Origin: Gemmobacter aquarius
GTDB taxonomy: Bacteria; Pseudomonadota; Alphaproteobacteria; Rhodobacterales; Rhodobacteraceae
DNA: 64,000 nt
Reading direction: 5' to 3'
NCBI RefSeq assembly: GCF_003060865.1
Contig: NZ_CP028918.1
Location: 1,062,001 to 1,126,000 of the forward strand
Below are positions 1-9,123 of this stretch, one piece after another (position 1 is the first letter of the stretch; the number at the start of each line of letters is the position of its first letter). A program made the position numbers and the translations under genes. The notes under the pieces were generated by a model, which saw only the letters and a program-made list of their open reading frames with translations, made no database searches and was not told where the DNA came from.

Positions 1-2834
1 CGACTTTGCGGCGGTTGCAGGCTTTGTGCGATGCGGGCGGGGCAGTGGCCGCGCAGGCGGCGCTGGCGCAACTGGCGCTGGCGGCGGGGTGTTATGCGGG
101 GCCGGTGATCGGGGAAAAGACCGTGCCGGACTGTGGCTGGTATCAACCGGGCGCGGGCGTGGTGAAGGGGCCGGTTCAGGGTGGGCCTGCGGTGGCGGTG
201 GTGTTTTACCGCAGCTATCTGACGGCGGCGGATACGGGGCCGGTCGATGCGCTGTGTGCGGCGCTGGCTGCGCGTGGGTTTGCGGTGTCGGCGCTGTTCG
301 TGCCGTCGTTGAAAGCGGCGGGTGCGGGTGCGTTTCTGGCCGAGGCTTTGGGCGCGTTGCGCCCCGTGGCGGTGGTCAATGCGACCGCGTTTTCGGGCAA
401 GGGGGCGGATGGGGCTTCGCCTTTGGATGGGGCGGGGGTGCCGGTGTTTCAGGTGGCCTTGTCGACGGCGCGGCGGCGCGATTGGGCGGGGTCGGCGCGG
501 GGGCTTTCGCCTGCGGACCTCGCCATGCATGTGGTTTTGCCCGAGGTGGACGGGCGGCTTTTCGCGGGGGTTGTGTCGTTCAAATCACCCGGCAAGCGTG
601 ACCCCGATTTGCAGTTTTCGCGTTTTGCGCATCGGGCGGATGCGGGGCGGGTTGCGCTGGTGGCTGACCGCGTGGCGGCTTGGCATCGGTTGGCGGTGAC
701 GCAGGCGGCAGAGCGGCGGGTGGGGTTCGTTCTGTCGACCTATCCGGGGCGGCCGGACCAGATTGCCCATGCGGTGGGGCTGGATGCCTTGGCCTCGGTC
801 AGGGGGATGCTTTCGGCGCTGGCGGGTGAGGGCTACGCGGTCGCGCCCGTGGATGATCTGGGCAAGCGGTTGGTGGCCGAGGCGCTGGAGTGGCCTTTGG
901 CCGAGTATCTGGCGGCGCTTGAGGCGGTGCCCCAAGGATTGCGCGATGATCTGGCAGCGGCTTGGGGCGAGGCGGCGGATGATCCGGCCTGTGTGGGCGG
1001 AGCGTTCCGCTTTGCTGCCGTGCGGGCGGGGTCGGCGGTTGTGGCCTTGCAGCCAGAGCGGGGCGAGGTCGCGGGGCGCGACGGGGAGTATCACGACCTG
1101 AGCCGCACGCCGCGGCATGGCTATGTGGCGTTTTACCTGTGGCTGCGGGCGCAGGGGTTGCACGCGCTGGTGCATGTGGGGGCGCATGGCACGCTGGAGT
1201 GGTTGCCGGGGAAATCGGTCGCCTTGTCGGCGGACTGCTGGCCCGAGGTGCTGGTGGGCGCGATGCCGGTGATTTACCCGTTCATCGTGAACGATCCGGG
1301 CGAGGCGGCGCAGGCCAAGCGGCGGATCGGGGCGGTGACTTTGGGACATTTGCCACCGCCTTTGGCTTTGGCGAAGGTGCCCGAGGGGTTGTTGCGGCTG
1401 GAGCGGCTGCTGGATGAATATTCCACCGCCGATGGCTTGGACCCGTCGCGGCGTGACCGCCTGATCGGGGCGATCAGGGATGAGGCGCGGGCGTCGGGGG
1501 TGGAGGATGACCTTGGCCTGCCTGCGGGGGCGAGTGCGGCCGAGGCGATCACGCGGATCGACCGTTTCGTGTGCGACATCAAGGAAAGCCAGTATGGCGA
1601 TGGCTTGCACATCTATGGCGCGGCGGAGGGTGAATTTGCGGGGCTGAGTGCCGCGCTGGCGGGGCGCTTCGTTCCGGCGGGGCCTGCGGGGTCGCCTTGG
1701 CGGGGGCGTGTCGATGTGCTGCCTACGGGGCGGAACCTGTATTCCGTCGATCCGCGCGCGGTGCCTTCGCGCGCCGCGCATGCCCAAGGGGTCAAGCTGG
1801 CCGAGGAGTTGTTGCGGCGGCATTTGCAGGACAAGGGGGATTGGCCAAAGGGGTTGATCCTCGATCTGTGGGGGTCGGCGACGATGCGGACGGCGGGCGA
1901 GGAAGTCGCCATGGCGCTGCATCTGGCGGGGTTGGCTCCGCGTTGGGACGAGGGGTCGGAGCGGGTTTCGGGCTTCGAGGTGGTGCCCTTGGCGCTGCTG
2001 GGGCGGCCACGGATCGACGTGACCTTGCGCGTGTCGGGGCTGTTCCGCGACGTGTTTCCGGGGCTGTCGCAACTGTTCGAGGCGGGGGCTGCGGCCTTGG
2101 CCGAGCGGGAGGAGGCGCCGGAGGATAACCCCTATGTGACCCGTTCGGCGCGGGTGTTCGGACCGAAGCCGGGGCTTTACGGGATGGGCATGGCGGCGGC
2201 TTTGGAGGATTACTCCGACGCGGGCCGCGTGGCGGCGGGCGAGGCTTGGTTGTCGGCGTCATCTTGGGCGGTGGATGCCAAGGGCGAGGCGCGCGAGGCG
2301 CGGGGCGAGCTGGAGGCGCGGGTGCTTGCGGCGGATGCGTTCGCGCATGTGCAGGATATGGTCGAGACGGATATTCTGGTGGCCCCCGATTATGCGGCGC
2401 ATGAGGGCGGGGTTGCGGCGGCCAAGGCGGCTTTGGGCGGCGAGGCTTTGGCGCTTTATCACATGGACGCCACGCGGGATGCGCCGAGGGCGCGAACGGT
2501 TTCGGAGGAGGTGGGGCGCGTGGTGCGGGCGCGGGCGGCGAACCCCGATTGGGCGACGGGCATGATGCGGCACGGGTTTCGCGGGGCTGCGGAAGTGACG
2601 GCGACGTTGGATAACCTCGCGGCTTACGCGCATCTGACGCGGGCGGTTCCGGCGCATCTGTTCGATTTGTATCATGAGGCGACCTTGGGTCGGGATGATC
2701 TGGTGGCCTTTATGGAACGCGAGAATCCGGATGCCTTGGCGGCATTGCGGGCGCGGTTTGCGGCGTTGCGGGATGCGGGGTTGTGGGTGACGCGGCGCAA
2801 TTCGATTGCGGCGGCGATGGGGGCCGAGGGATGA
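1..2834 (+). CDS. cobN: Cobaltochelatase subunit CobN (5' truncated by window)
   Basis: Large subunit of the aerobic ATP-dependent cobaltochelatase, which with CobS and CobT inserts cobalt into hydrogenobyrinic acid a,c-diamide in the cytoplasm. About 940 codons are visible and the start lies upstream of the window; the family is usually 1100-1300 residues. Around visible codon 390 is the block HVGAHGTLEWLPGK, followed by VIYPFIVNDPGEAAQAKRR. Both are characteristic of CobN and of its paralogue BchH, which also occurs in this window. The stop codon overlaps the start of cobG (ATGA), indicating translational coupling. cobS and cobT are not visible here. The assignment to CobN rather than BchH also rests on the cob neighbours. 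Confidence 0.95.
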   Translation, partial: TLRRLQALCDAGGAVAAQAALAQLALAAGCYAGPVIGEKTVPDCGWYQPGAGVVKGPVQGGPAVAVVFYRSYLTAADTGPVDALCAALAARGFAVSALFVPSLKAAGAGAFLAEALGALRPVAVVNATAFSGKGADGASPLDGAGVPVFQVALSTARRRDWAGSARGLSPADLAMHVVLPEVDGRLFAGVVSFKSPGKRDPDLQFSRFAHRADAGRVALVADRVAAWHRLAVTQAAERRVGFVLSTYPGRPDQIAHAVGLDALASVRGMLSALAGEGYAVAPVDDLGKRLVAEALEWPLAEYLAALEAVPQGLRDDLAAAWGEAADDPACVGGAFRFAAVRAGSAVVALQPERGEVAGRDGEYHDLSRTPRHGYVAFYLWLRAQGLHALVHVGAHGTLEWLPGKSVALSADCWPEVLVGAMPVIYPFIVNDPGEAAQAKRRIGAVTLGHLPPPLALAKVPEGLLRLERLLDEYSTADGLDPSRRDRLIGAIRDEARASGVEDDLGLPAGASAAEAITRIDRFVCDIKESQYGDGLHIYGAAEGEFAGLSAALAGRFVPAGPAGSPWRGRVDVLPTGRNLYSVDPRAVPSRAAHAQGVKLAEELLRRHLQDKGDWPKGLILDLWGSATMRTAGEEVAMALHLAGLAPRWDEGSERVSGFEVVPLALLGRPRIDVTLRVSGLFRDVFPGLSQLFEAGAAALAEREEAPEDNPYVTRSARVFGPKPGLYGMGMAAALEDYSDAGRVAAGEAWLSASSWAVDAKGEAREARGELEARVLAADAFAHVQDMVETDILVAPDYAAHEGGVAAAKAALGGEALALYHMDATRDAPRARTVSEEVGRVVRARAANPDWATGMMRHGFRGAAEVTATLDNLAAYAHLTRAVPAHLFDLYHEATLGRDDLVAFMERENPDALAALRARFAALRDAGLWVTRRNSIAAAMGAEG

Positions 2835-3985
2835 CTGGGCCGGTTGTCCAAGGGTGGTGTCCGGGGGCGCTGCGGCCGATGCTGTCGGGCGACGGGCTGG
2901 TCGTTCGGGTGCGGCTGCATGGCGGGCGGTTGCCGGTGGCGGTGGCCGAGCGGTTGGCGTTTTTGTCGGAAAGGTTCGGGAACGGGCTGATCGACCTGTC
3001 GGCGCGGGGGAATCTGCAATTGCGGGGCGTGACCGAGGCGGGGCATGGGGCGCTGGTGGCGGAATTGGCGGCGCTGGGGCTGATCGACGAAAGCCCGCAG
3101 GCCGAGGCGATGCGCAATGTGCTGGTGACTCCGTTCTGGAGGGCGGGGGACGGGGCGCAGGAGATCGCTGCGGAGTTGGTGGCGCGGCTGGGCGAGTTTC
3201 CGGCGCTGCCGGGAAAGTTCGGTTATGCGGTGGATACGGGGATGGTTCCGGTCTTGCGGGACGCGGCGGCGGATATCAGGATCGAAGGGGCGCAGGACGG
3301 CGTCATGGTGCGGGCTGACGGCATGGCAACGGGGGCCGTGGTCGGGCAAGGCGAGGTCGTCGATGCGGTGCTGGAACTGGCACGCTGGTTTGTCGATGCG
3401 GGCGGTGTGAGCGGCGGGCGTGGGCGTATGGCGGCGCTGGTTGCGCGGGGGGCTGTGCCGCCCGGGCGGTTCGGGGCGGTGCCGATGCGGGTCGTTCCGC
3501 GCTTTGTTCCCAAGATTGCGCGCTATTCGGCGGGGGCTTTGGTGGCCGTTCCCTTTGGCCAGATGGAGGCCGGGATGCTGGACGGGCTTGCAGGGTTCGG
3601 CGACCTGCGCCTGACGCCGTGGCGGATGGTGCTGGTCGAGTCGGGCTGGCCGGATGTGCCGGGTGTCATCCTGTATGACGACGATCCGTTGTTGCGCGTG
3701 GTGGCCTGCACGGGGGCGCCGCGCTGTTTGCAGGGGCTTGCCGATGTGCGCGGGTTGGCGCGGGGGCTGGCGGCGGCGGTGCCTGCGGGCAAGCGGCTGC
3801 ATGTGTCGGGCTGCGCCAAGGGCTGCGCGCATCCGGGGGTTGCCGATGTCACGCTGACAGCGACTGCGGCGGGGTTCGATCTGATACGGGGCGGGACGGC
3901 GGCGGATGCTGCGGTGGCTGCCTTTACTGCCGATGAATTGCTGGCGCGGCCAGAGATATTGACCGAGAGTTTCGATGCCCCATAG
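2831..3985 (+). CDS. cobG: Precorrin-3B synthase CobG
   Basis: Oxygen-dependent precorrin-3B synthase, which installs the C20 hydroxyl and gamma-lactone needed for ring contraction in the aerobic B12 pathway. It belongs to the nitrite/sulfite reductase ferredoxin-like family. Four cysteines in the family pattern are visible: C293 and C299 (CTGAPRC) and C328 and C332 (CAKGC), which would ligate a [4Fe-4S] cluster. The ATG at 2831 is chosen because it overlaps the cobN stop. An open frame extends further upstream, but that part has no family similarity. The 384-residue length fits CobG. The 3' end overlaps the start of cobH by 11 bases. Confidence 0.93.
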   Translation: MTGPVVQGWCPGALRPMLSGDGLVVRVRLHGGRLPVAVAERLAFLSERFGNGLIDLSARGNLQLRGVTEAGHGALVAELAALGLIDESPQAEAMRNVLVTPFWRAGDGAQEIAAELVARLGEFPALPGKFGYAVDTGMVPVLRDAAADIRIEGAQDGVMVRADGMATGAVVGQGEVVDAVLELARWFVDAGGVSGGRGRMAALVARGAVPPGRFGAVPMRVVPRFVPKIARYSAGALVAVPFGQMEAGMLDGLAGFGDLRLTPWRMVLVESGWPDVPGVILYDDDPLLRVVACTGAPRCLQGLADVRGLARGLAAAVPAGKRLHVSGCAKGCAHPGVADVTLTATAAGFDLIRGGTAADAAVAAFTADELLARPEILTESFDAP

Positions 3986-4604
3986 CTACATCACCGATGG
4001 CGCGGAAATTTACCTGCGCTCTTTCGCCACGATCCGTGCCGAGGCCGATCTTGCCCGCTTTACCCCCGAGGAGGAGGTGGTGGTGGTGCGGATGATCCAT
4101 GCGGCGGGGATGGTGGGTCTTGAGGCCCATGTCGATTTCACCGAAGGCATGGCGATTGCGGCACGGGCGGCGCTGGAGGCGGGTGCGCCGATCTTGTGCG
4201 ATGTGCGGATGGTGAGCGAGGGCGTGACGCGGACGCGGCTTCCGGCGAAGAACGAGGTGATCTGCACGCTGCAAGACCCTCGGGTCGCGGGGATGGCGGC
4301 GGAAATGCAGAACACGCGGTCGGCGGCGGCGCTGGAGTTGTGGCGGCCTATGCTGGGCGGGGCGGTGGTGGCGATCGGCAATGCGCCGACCGCGTTGTTT
4401 CATCTGCTCAACATGCTGGAAGACCCTGCTTGCCCGCGTCCGGCGGCGATCATCGGGTGCCCCGTGGGGTTCATCGGGGCGGCTGAGTCGAAGGAGGCTT
4501 TGATGCAGGGCCGTCCGGTGCCGTCGATGGTGGTGCGCGGGCGGCTTGGCGGGTCGGCGATCACGGTGGCGGCGGTGAACGCTTTGGCCAGTCGTAAAGA
4601 ATAA
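3975..4604 (+). CDS. cobH: Precorrin-8X methylmutase CobH
   Basis: Moves the C11 methyl group to C12 of precorrin-8X, giving hydrogenobyrinic acid. The 209-residue length is the family norm. The N-terminal region YITDGAEIYLRSFATIRAEA and the motif IHAAGMVG (His42, matching the catalytic histidine of the family) are visible. The gene overlaps the cobG end by 11 bases and is followed after 19 bases by cobI, with a purine-rich ribosome site (aaagga) before the latter. It is part of the cobGHIJ run on the plus strand. Confidence 0.95.
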   Translation: MPHSYITDGAEIYLRSFATIRAEADLARFTPEEEVVVVRMIHAAGMVGLEAHVDFTEGMAIAARAALEAGAPILCDVRMVSEGVTRTRLPAKNEVICTLQDPRVAGMAAEMQNTRSAAALELWRPMLGGAVVAIGNAPTALFHLLNMLEDPACPRPAAIIGCPVGFIGAAESKEALMQGRPVPSMVVRGRLGGSAITVAAVNALASRKE

Positions 4605-4623
4605 GGCCGAAAGGAACAGGGCG

Positions 4624-5361
4624 ATGGGCAAGATCATCTGCACGGGGCTGGGGCCGGGCAATCCGGACCTGATGTCGGTCCGGTCGGACCGCGTGATCCG
4701 CGGGGCGGGGCATGTCGCCTATTTCCGCAAGAAGGGGCGGCAGGGGCAGGCGCGGCGGATCGTCGAGGGGATGCTTGCGCCGCAGGTCGTCGAATATGCG
4801 ATGGAATATCCGGTGACGACCGAGCTGCCGTTTGACGGGGCGGAGTATAACGACGCGCTGGCGATGTTCTATGACGATTGGGCGGACCGGCTGGTTGCGG
4901 TGGCCGCGGGCGCGGATGTGGTGGTGCTGTGCGAGGGCGATCCGTTCTTTTACGGGTCTTTCATGCATTTATACACCCGGTTTCAGGGGCGGGTCGAGGT
5001 CGAGGTGATTCCGGGCATAACCGGCATGACGGGGTGCTGGACCGCGACGGGCACGCCGATCACCTGGGGTGACGATGTGCTGACCGTGCTGATGGGCACG
5101 CTGCCCGAGGCGGATATGGTCGACCATATGCGGGCGGCGGATGCGCTGGTGGTGATGAAGACGGGGCGCAACCTGCCCAAGGTGCGGGCCGCGTTGCAGG
5201 CGGCGGGACGGTTGCAGGACGCGTGGCTGGTCGAGCGCGGCACGATGCCGGACCAACGGCTTGCGCGGCTGGTCGATGTGGACGTGAGCGACGTGCCCTA
5301 TTTCGCCATCGTGCTGGTGCACGGGCAGGGGCGGCGGCCGGAAATCGGGGGCGTGGAATGA
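4624..5361 (+). CDS. cobI: Precorrin-2 C20-methyltransferase CobI
   Basis: SAM-dependent methyltransferase adding the C20 methyl group to precorrin-2. It has the tetrapyrrole methylase fold, with the N-terminal glycine-rich loop GLGPGNPDL (residues 7-15), the SAM-site motif CEGDPFFYGSF near residue 103 and the mid-protein VIPGITGMTG. YFRKKGRQGQARRIVEGML separates CobI from the other methylases of the pathway. At 245 residues it is typical. The stop codon overlaps the cobJ start (ATGA). Confidence 0.94.
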   Translation: MGKIICTGLGPGNPDLMSVRSDRVIRGAGHVAYFRKKGRQGQARRIVEGMLAPQVVEYAMEYPVTTELPFDGAEYNDALAMFYDDWADRLVAVAAGADVVVLCEGDPFFYGSFMHLYTRFQGRVEVEVIPGITGMTGCWTATGTPITWGDDVLTVLMGTLPEADMVDHMRAADALVVMKTGRNLPKVRAALQAAGRLQDAWLVERGTMPDQRLARLVDVDVSDVPYFAIVLVHGQGRRPEIGGVE

Positions 5362-6092
5362 ACGCCGGATGGGTGGCTGTCGCGGGGCTGGGGCCGGGCG
5401 ACGAGGGGATGGTCACGGCAGAAGTGCGCGAGGCCCTGGCGCAGGCGACGGATGTGGTGGGATATATTCCCTATGTGGCGCGGGTCGCGCCGCGTGCGGG
5501 GCTGACGTTGCATCCTTCGGACAACCGCGTGGAAATGGACCGCGCGGCGCATGCTTTGGCGATGGCGGCGGAAGGCAAGCGGGTGGTCGTGGTATCCTCG
5601 GGCGATCCGGGGGTGTTTGCCATGGCAAGCGCGCTGTTCGAGGCGGTCGAGGGGTTTGCGGGCGAGGTGCCGGATATCCGGATTTTGCCGGGGATTACCG
5701 CGATGCTGGCGGCGGCGGCGCGGGCGGGTGCGCCCTTGGGCCATGATTTCTGCGCGATCAACCTGTCGGACAATATGAAGCCGTGGGAGTTGGTGGAAAA
5801 GCGGCTGATGTTGGCGGCAGAGGCGGATTTCGCCATGGCGTTCTACAACCCGCGTTCGGCCAGCAGGCCGCACCAGTTTGCGCGGGCGCTGGAGGTGTTG
5901 CTTGCGGCATGCGGCGCGGCGCGGCTGATTACATTCGCGCGGGCGGTGACCACGCCGGAGGAGCGGATCTTGACGGTGACGCTGGGCGAGGCTGTGCCCG
6001 AGATGGCCGATATGCGGACCGTGGTGATCGTCGGCAATTCGGCGACGCGGCGGGTGGGGAAATGGGTCTATACCCCAAGGCGGGCGGGATGA
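5358..6092 (+). CDS. cobJ: Precorrin-3B C17-methyltransferase CobJ
   Basis: Ring-contracting C17 methyltransferase that converts precorrin-3B to precorrin-4. It shows the methylase glycine loop GLGPGDEG, then VVSSGDPGVFAMASALFEA, LPGITAMLAAAARAGAPLGH and the CobJ hallmark FYNPRSASRPHQ. The ATG at 5358 overlaps the cobI stop; an upstream in-frame extension into cobI is not coding in the family sense. The predicted product is 244 residues, the usual size for a stand-alone CobJ. The 3' end abuts and overlaps the end of the convergent cobK gene by about 25 bases. Confidence 0.94.
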   Translation: MNAGWVAVAGLGPGDEGMVTAEVREALAQATDVVGYIPYVARVAPRAGLTLHPSDNRVEMDRAAHALAMAAEGKRVVVVSSGDPGVFAMASALFEAVEGFAGEVPDIRILPGITAMLAAAARAGAPLGHDFCAINLSDNMKPWELVEKRLMLAAEADFAMAFYNPRSASRPHQFARALEVLLAACGAARLITFARAVTTPEERILTVTLGEAVPEMADMRTVVIVGNSATRRVGKWVYTPRRAG

Positions 6093-6820
6093 TCTGCGAG
6101 CCACGCCATGACTTCGGCCACGGTTGCCGCGCTGCGGCGGGGCGGGATGGCGGGGCGGTCGATCAGGATGACCGGAATGTGCAGGCTGCGGGCGGCTTTC
6201 AGTTTCGCATCGGCCCCCGTGCCGCCTGCGTTCTTGGCGACGATATGGGTTATGCGGTGGTCACGCAGCAGGGCGGTGTCGGCGGCTTCGTCGAAGGGGC
6301 CTTTGGCGAGGATGACGGTCGTATGCGGCAGGGGAAGCGGGGCTTCGGGGTCGTCGACAAGGCGCAGAAGGTAATCGTGCTGCGGTTGGCTGGCGAAGGC
6401 GTGCAGGGTCTGCTTGCCGATGGCGAGGAAGACGCGGGCGGGTTCGTCGGGAAGCGCGTGGGCGGCGGCTTCGGTGTCGGGAACGTGGGTCCAGCGGTCG
6501 GCGGGCGTGGCGGTCCAAGGGGCGCGTTCGAAGGCGATGAGCGGGGTTTGCGTTTGCGCGCAGGCGGTGACGGCGTTGGTGCTCATGGTGGCGGCGAAGG
6601 GGTGGGTGGCGTCGATCACATGGGTGATGGCCTCGGCGCGCAGGTAGTGGGCGAGGCCTTGGGCGCCGCCGAAACCTCCGGTTCTGGTGGGCAGCGGTTG
6701 GGTTATGGGGGCGTTGGTGCGTCCGGCGTAGGAGAATATCGCGTCGGTGCCTTTGGCGGCGAGTTCGCGGGCAAGAAGGCTTGCTTCGGTGGTGCCGCCG
6801 AGGAGGAGGATGCGCGTCAT
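6068..6820 (-). CDS. cobK: Precorrin-6A reductase CobK
   Basis: NADPH-dependent reductase of precorrin-6A to precorrin-6B. The start is the ATG at 6820, giving a 250-residue protein beginning MTRILLLGGTTEA, the nucleotide-binding loop typical of CobK. DATHPFAATMS and IVAKNAGGTGADAKL are further family motifs. A much longer open frame runs upstream antisense to cobL and is a GC-rich artefact. This is the only gene of the cob island on the minus strand. Its start codon interlocks with that of cobL, and its 3' end overlaps cobJ, so it has no free intergenic DNA on either side and its promoter would have to lie inside cobL. Confidence 0.93.
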   Translation of the reverse strand: MTRILLLGGTTEASLLARELAAKGTDAIFSYAGRTNAPITQPLPTRTGGFGGAQGLAHYLRAEAITHVIDATHPFAATMSTNAVTACAQTQTPLIAFERAPWTATPADRWTHVPDTEAAAHALPDEPARVFLAIGKQTLHAFASQPQHDYLLRLVDDPEAPLPLPHTTVILAKGPFDEAADTALLRDHRITHIVAKNAGGTGADAKLKAARSLHIPVILIDRPAIPPRRSAATVAEVMAWLADHPARLGV

Positions 6821-7997
6821 GGCTGATCGGTGGCTTTCTATCGTCGGTCTGGGGGAAGATGGACTGGCAGGGCTGGGGGATGCAAGCCGTGCCGCGCTTG
6901 CGGGGGCCGAGGTGATCTTTGGCGGGCCGCGGCATCTGGCTTTGGTGGGTGCGGGGGATCGGGGGCGGGAATGGCCTGTGCCGTTCGATGTGGCGCCTGT
7001 CTTGGCGCTGCGGGGGCGGCGGGTGGTGGTGCTGGCATCGGGCGATCCGTTCTGGTTCGGGGCGGGGGGCAGTCTGGCGGCGCATCTGGTGGCGGGGGAG
7101 TGGGTCGCGCATCCGGTGGCGTCTACATTCGCGCTGGTGGCGGCGCGGTTGGGGTGGCGGCTGGAGGCGGTGGAGTGTGTCGGCTTGCATGCAGCACCCT
7201 TTGCGCGGTTGCGCGGGGTGCTGGCGCAGGGCGTGCGGGTGATTGCCACGGTGCGCGACGGGGCGGCGGTTGCGGAACTGGCGCAATGGCTGGTGGAAGC
7301 GGGGTTCGGGGCGTCGCGGCTGACGGTGTGCGAGCGGGTGGGCGGGCCGCGCGAGCGGGTGCGCGAATGTGTGGCTGACGGGTTTGCGTTGGCGGATGTG
7401 GCGGCTCCGGTTGCGGTGGCTGTGGAAGCGGTGGGGCAGGGGTTGCCACGCGCGGGCGGGTTGCCGGACGGATTGTTTGCCAGTGACGGGCAGATCACCA
7501 AGCGGCCGATCCGCGCCTTGACGCTTTCGGCGCTGGCCCCGCGCAGGGGCGAGGTTTTGTGGGACTTGGGCGCGGGGTCGGGGTCGATCTCGGTCGAGTG
7601 GTGTCTGGCGGGGGGCTTTGCCCATGCGGTCGAGGCGCGGGGCGAGCGGGTGGCGAATATCCGGACCAATGCGGATTGGTTCGGGGTCGATCATCGGCTG
7701 GCCGTGCATGAAGGGGTATGGGGCGAGGTGATCGCGGACCTGCCGAAGCCTGATGCCGTGTTCGTGGGCGGCGGGGCCGATGCGGGGCTTATGGCGCGGT
7801 TGATCGGGCTGTTGCCGCGTGGCGTGCGGCTGGTGACCAATGCGGTGACGCTGGAGAGCGAGGCTTTGGCCTATGCGTTGCAGGCGGCGCATGGCGGGGC
7901 GCTTTACCGCTTCGATGTGGCGCGGGATGCGCCGCTTGGCCGGATGCGGGGCTGGACGGCATCGCGTCCGGTGGTGCAATGGAGTGCGGTGATTTGA
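6819..7997 (+). CDS. cobL: Precorrin-6B C5,15-methyltransferase (decarboxylating) CobL
   Basis: Bifunctional enzyme methylating C5 and C15 and decarboxylating the C12 acetate chain. The N-terminal half (about residues 1-205) is a CbiE-like methylase with VVVLASGDPFWFGAG. The C-terminal half (from about residue 225) is a CbiT-like Rossmann methyltransferase with LWDLGAGSGSISVEW. The 392-residue length matches a fused CobL. The start at 6819 is preceded by the purine run AGGAGGAGG (6801-6809), which on the other strand encodes the leucines of the CobK loop. An ATG nine bases upstream (6810) would overlap that ribosome site and is less likely. The 3' end overlaps cobE by 19 bases. Confidence 0.94.
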   Translation: MADRWLSIVGLGEDGLAGLGDASRAALAGAEVIFGGPRHLALVGAGDRGREWPVPFDVAPVLALRGRRVVVLASGDPFWFGAGGSLAAHLVAGEWVAHPVASTFALVAARLGWRLEAVECVGLHAAPFARLRGVLAQGVRVIATVRDGAAVAELAQWLVEAGFGASRLTVCERVGGPRERVRECVADGFALADVAAPVAVAVEAVGQGLPRAGGLPDGLFASDGQITKRPIRALTLSALAPRRGEVLWDLGAGSGSISVEWCLAGGFAHAVEARGERVANIRTNADWFGVDHRLAVHEGVWGEVIADLPKPDAVFVGGGADAGLMARLIGLLPRGVRLVTNAVTLESEALAYALQAAHGGALYRFDVARDAPLGRMRGWTASRPVVQWSAVI

Positions 7998-8344
7998 GGG
8001 TGGCAGGGATCGGGTTTCGCGGGGCGGCCACGGTGGATGATCTGGCGGCGGCTTTGGCGCTGGCGGGGGATGCGGATGCCTTGGCGACCGATACGAGCAA
8101 GGCGGGGGCTGCGGTGATGCTGGCGCTGGCGGCGCGGACGGGGTTGGCGGTGCGGGCGGTGGATGTGTCGGGAACGGCAACGCCGACGGCATCAGTGCGT
8201 GTGACAGAGGCGTTCGGGACGGGGTCGGTTGCGGAAGCGGCGGCGCTGGTTGCGGCGGGGCGGAATGCGCGGTTGGTGGTGGGGCGCGTGGTCGCCCCGA
8301 ACGGTATGGCGACAGCCGCGATAGCGGAAGGAGACGGGGCATGA
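7979..8344 (+). CDS. cobE: Cobalamin biosynthesis protein CobE
   Basis: Small protein of the CobE / CbiG C-terminal-domain family found in aerobic cob clusters; its exact role is not settled in the literature I know. The 121-residue sequence shows the family features [33 protein letters not shown] and the region ending in [20 protein letters not shown]. The ATG at 7979 gives a 19-base overlap with cobL; TTG at 7994 or GTG at 8000 are possible alternative starts because the family similarity begins at VAGIGFRG. The stop overlaps the cobM start (ATGA). Its place between cobL and cobM matches other alphaproteobacterial cob clusters. Confidence 0.85.
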   Translation: MECGDLRVAGIGFRGAATVDDLAAALALAGDADALATDTSKAGAAVMLALAARTGLAVRAVDVSGTATPTASVRVTEAFGTGSVAEAAALVAAGRNARLVVGRVVAPNGMATAAIAEGDGA

Positions 8345-9123
8345 CGGTTCACTTCATCGGGGCGGGGCCGGGGGCTGCGGATCTGATAACCTTGCGCGGG
8401 CGCGATCTGATCGCGGCGTCTCCGGTTTGTTTATACGCAGGGTCGCTGGTGCCCGAGGCGTTGCTGTCGCATTGTCCGGCGGGGGCGCGGGTGGTGAACA
8501 CCGCGCCGTTGTCGTTGGATGAGATCATGGCCGAGATCAAGGCGGCGGATGATGCGGGGCTGGACGTGGCGCGGCTTCATTCGGGGGATCTGTCGATCTG
8601 GTCGGCGATGGGCGAGCAGTTGCGCCGGTTGCGCGAGATGGGGATCGCCTATGATGTGACGCCGGGCGTGCCCTCGTTTGCTGCCGCTGCGGCGGCGCTG
8701 GGGGCCGAGCTGACGCTGCCCGGCGTGGCGCAGTCGGTGGTGCTGACGCGCACGAGCGGGCGGGCGACGGCGATGCCCGAGACCGAGAACCTCGGGGCGT
8801 TTGCGGCCACGGGGGCGACGCTGTGCATCCATCTGTCGATCCATATCCTCGATAAGGTCGTGGCGGACCTCGCGCCGCATTATGGTGGCGACTGTCCGGT
8901 GGCGGTGGTCTGGCGGGCAAGTTGGCCGGATCAGCGGATCGTGCATGCCACGCTGGAAACGCTCGAGACGGCGATTGCGGGCGAGATGGAACGGACCGCG
9001 CTGATCATGGTGGGGCGTGCCATCGGGGCCGAGGAATTCGGGGAAAGCCGTTTGTATGCGGGCGATTATGACCGGCGGTATCGGCCTGTCGGCACGGCGC
9101 CGCGGTTTCCGGACGCTGTGTGA
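8341..9123 (+). CDS. cobM: Precorrin-4 C11-methyltransferase CobM
   Basis: SAM-dependent C11 methyltransferase giving precorrin-5. The tetrapyrrole methylase motifs are clear: [14 protein letters not shown] at the N-terminus, [32 protein letters not shown] in the centre and [20 protein letters not shown]. The length of 260 residues is normal. The start overlaps the cobE stop (ATGA), and the stop overlaps the possible cobB starts, so the chain of translational coupling continues. Confidence 0.95.
   Translation: MTVHFIGAGPGAADLITLRGRDLIAASPVCLYAGSLVPEALLSHCPAGARVVNTAPLSLDEIMAEIKAADDAGLDVARLHSGDLSIWSAMGEQLRRLREMGIAYDVTPGVPSFAAAAAALGAELTLPGVAQSVVLTRTSGRATAMPETENLGAFAATGATLCIHLSIHILDKVVADLAPHYGGDCPVAVVWRASWPDQRIVHATLETLETAIAGEMERTALIMVGRAIGAEEFGESRLYAGDYDRRYRPVGTAPRFPDAV

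Noticed and set aside
585..2072. 495-codon minus-strand frame inside cobN
   Set aside because: Shadow frame with Arg/Pro/His-rich composition and no recognisable motif; CobN is unambiguous on the plus strand.
6261..8342. 693-codon minus-strand frame across cobK and cobL
   Set aside because: It is out of frame with the CobK motifs and Pro/Arg/His-rich. cobK uses another frame and starts at 6820.
9120..9122. GTG start for cobB
   Set aside because: Possible, but it adds only one methionine before the ATG at 9123. The choice makes no functional difference and ATG is the stronger start.
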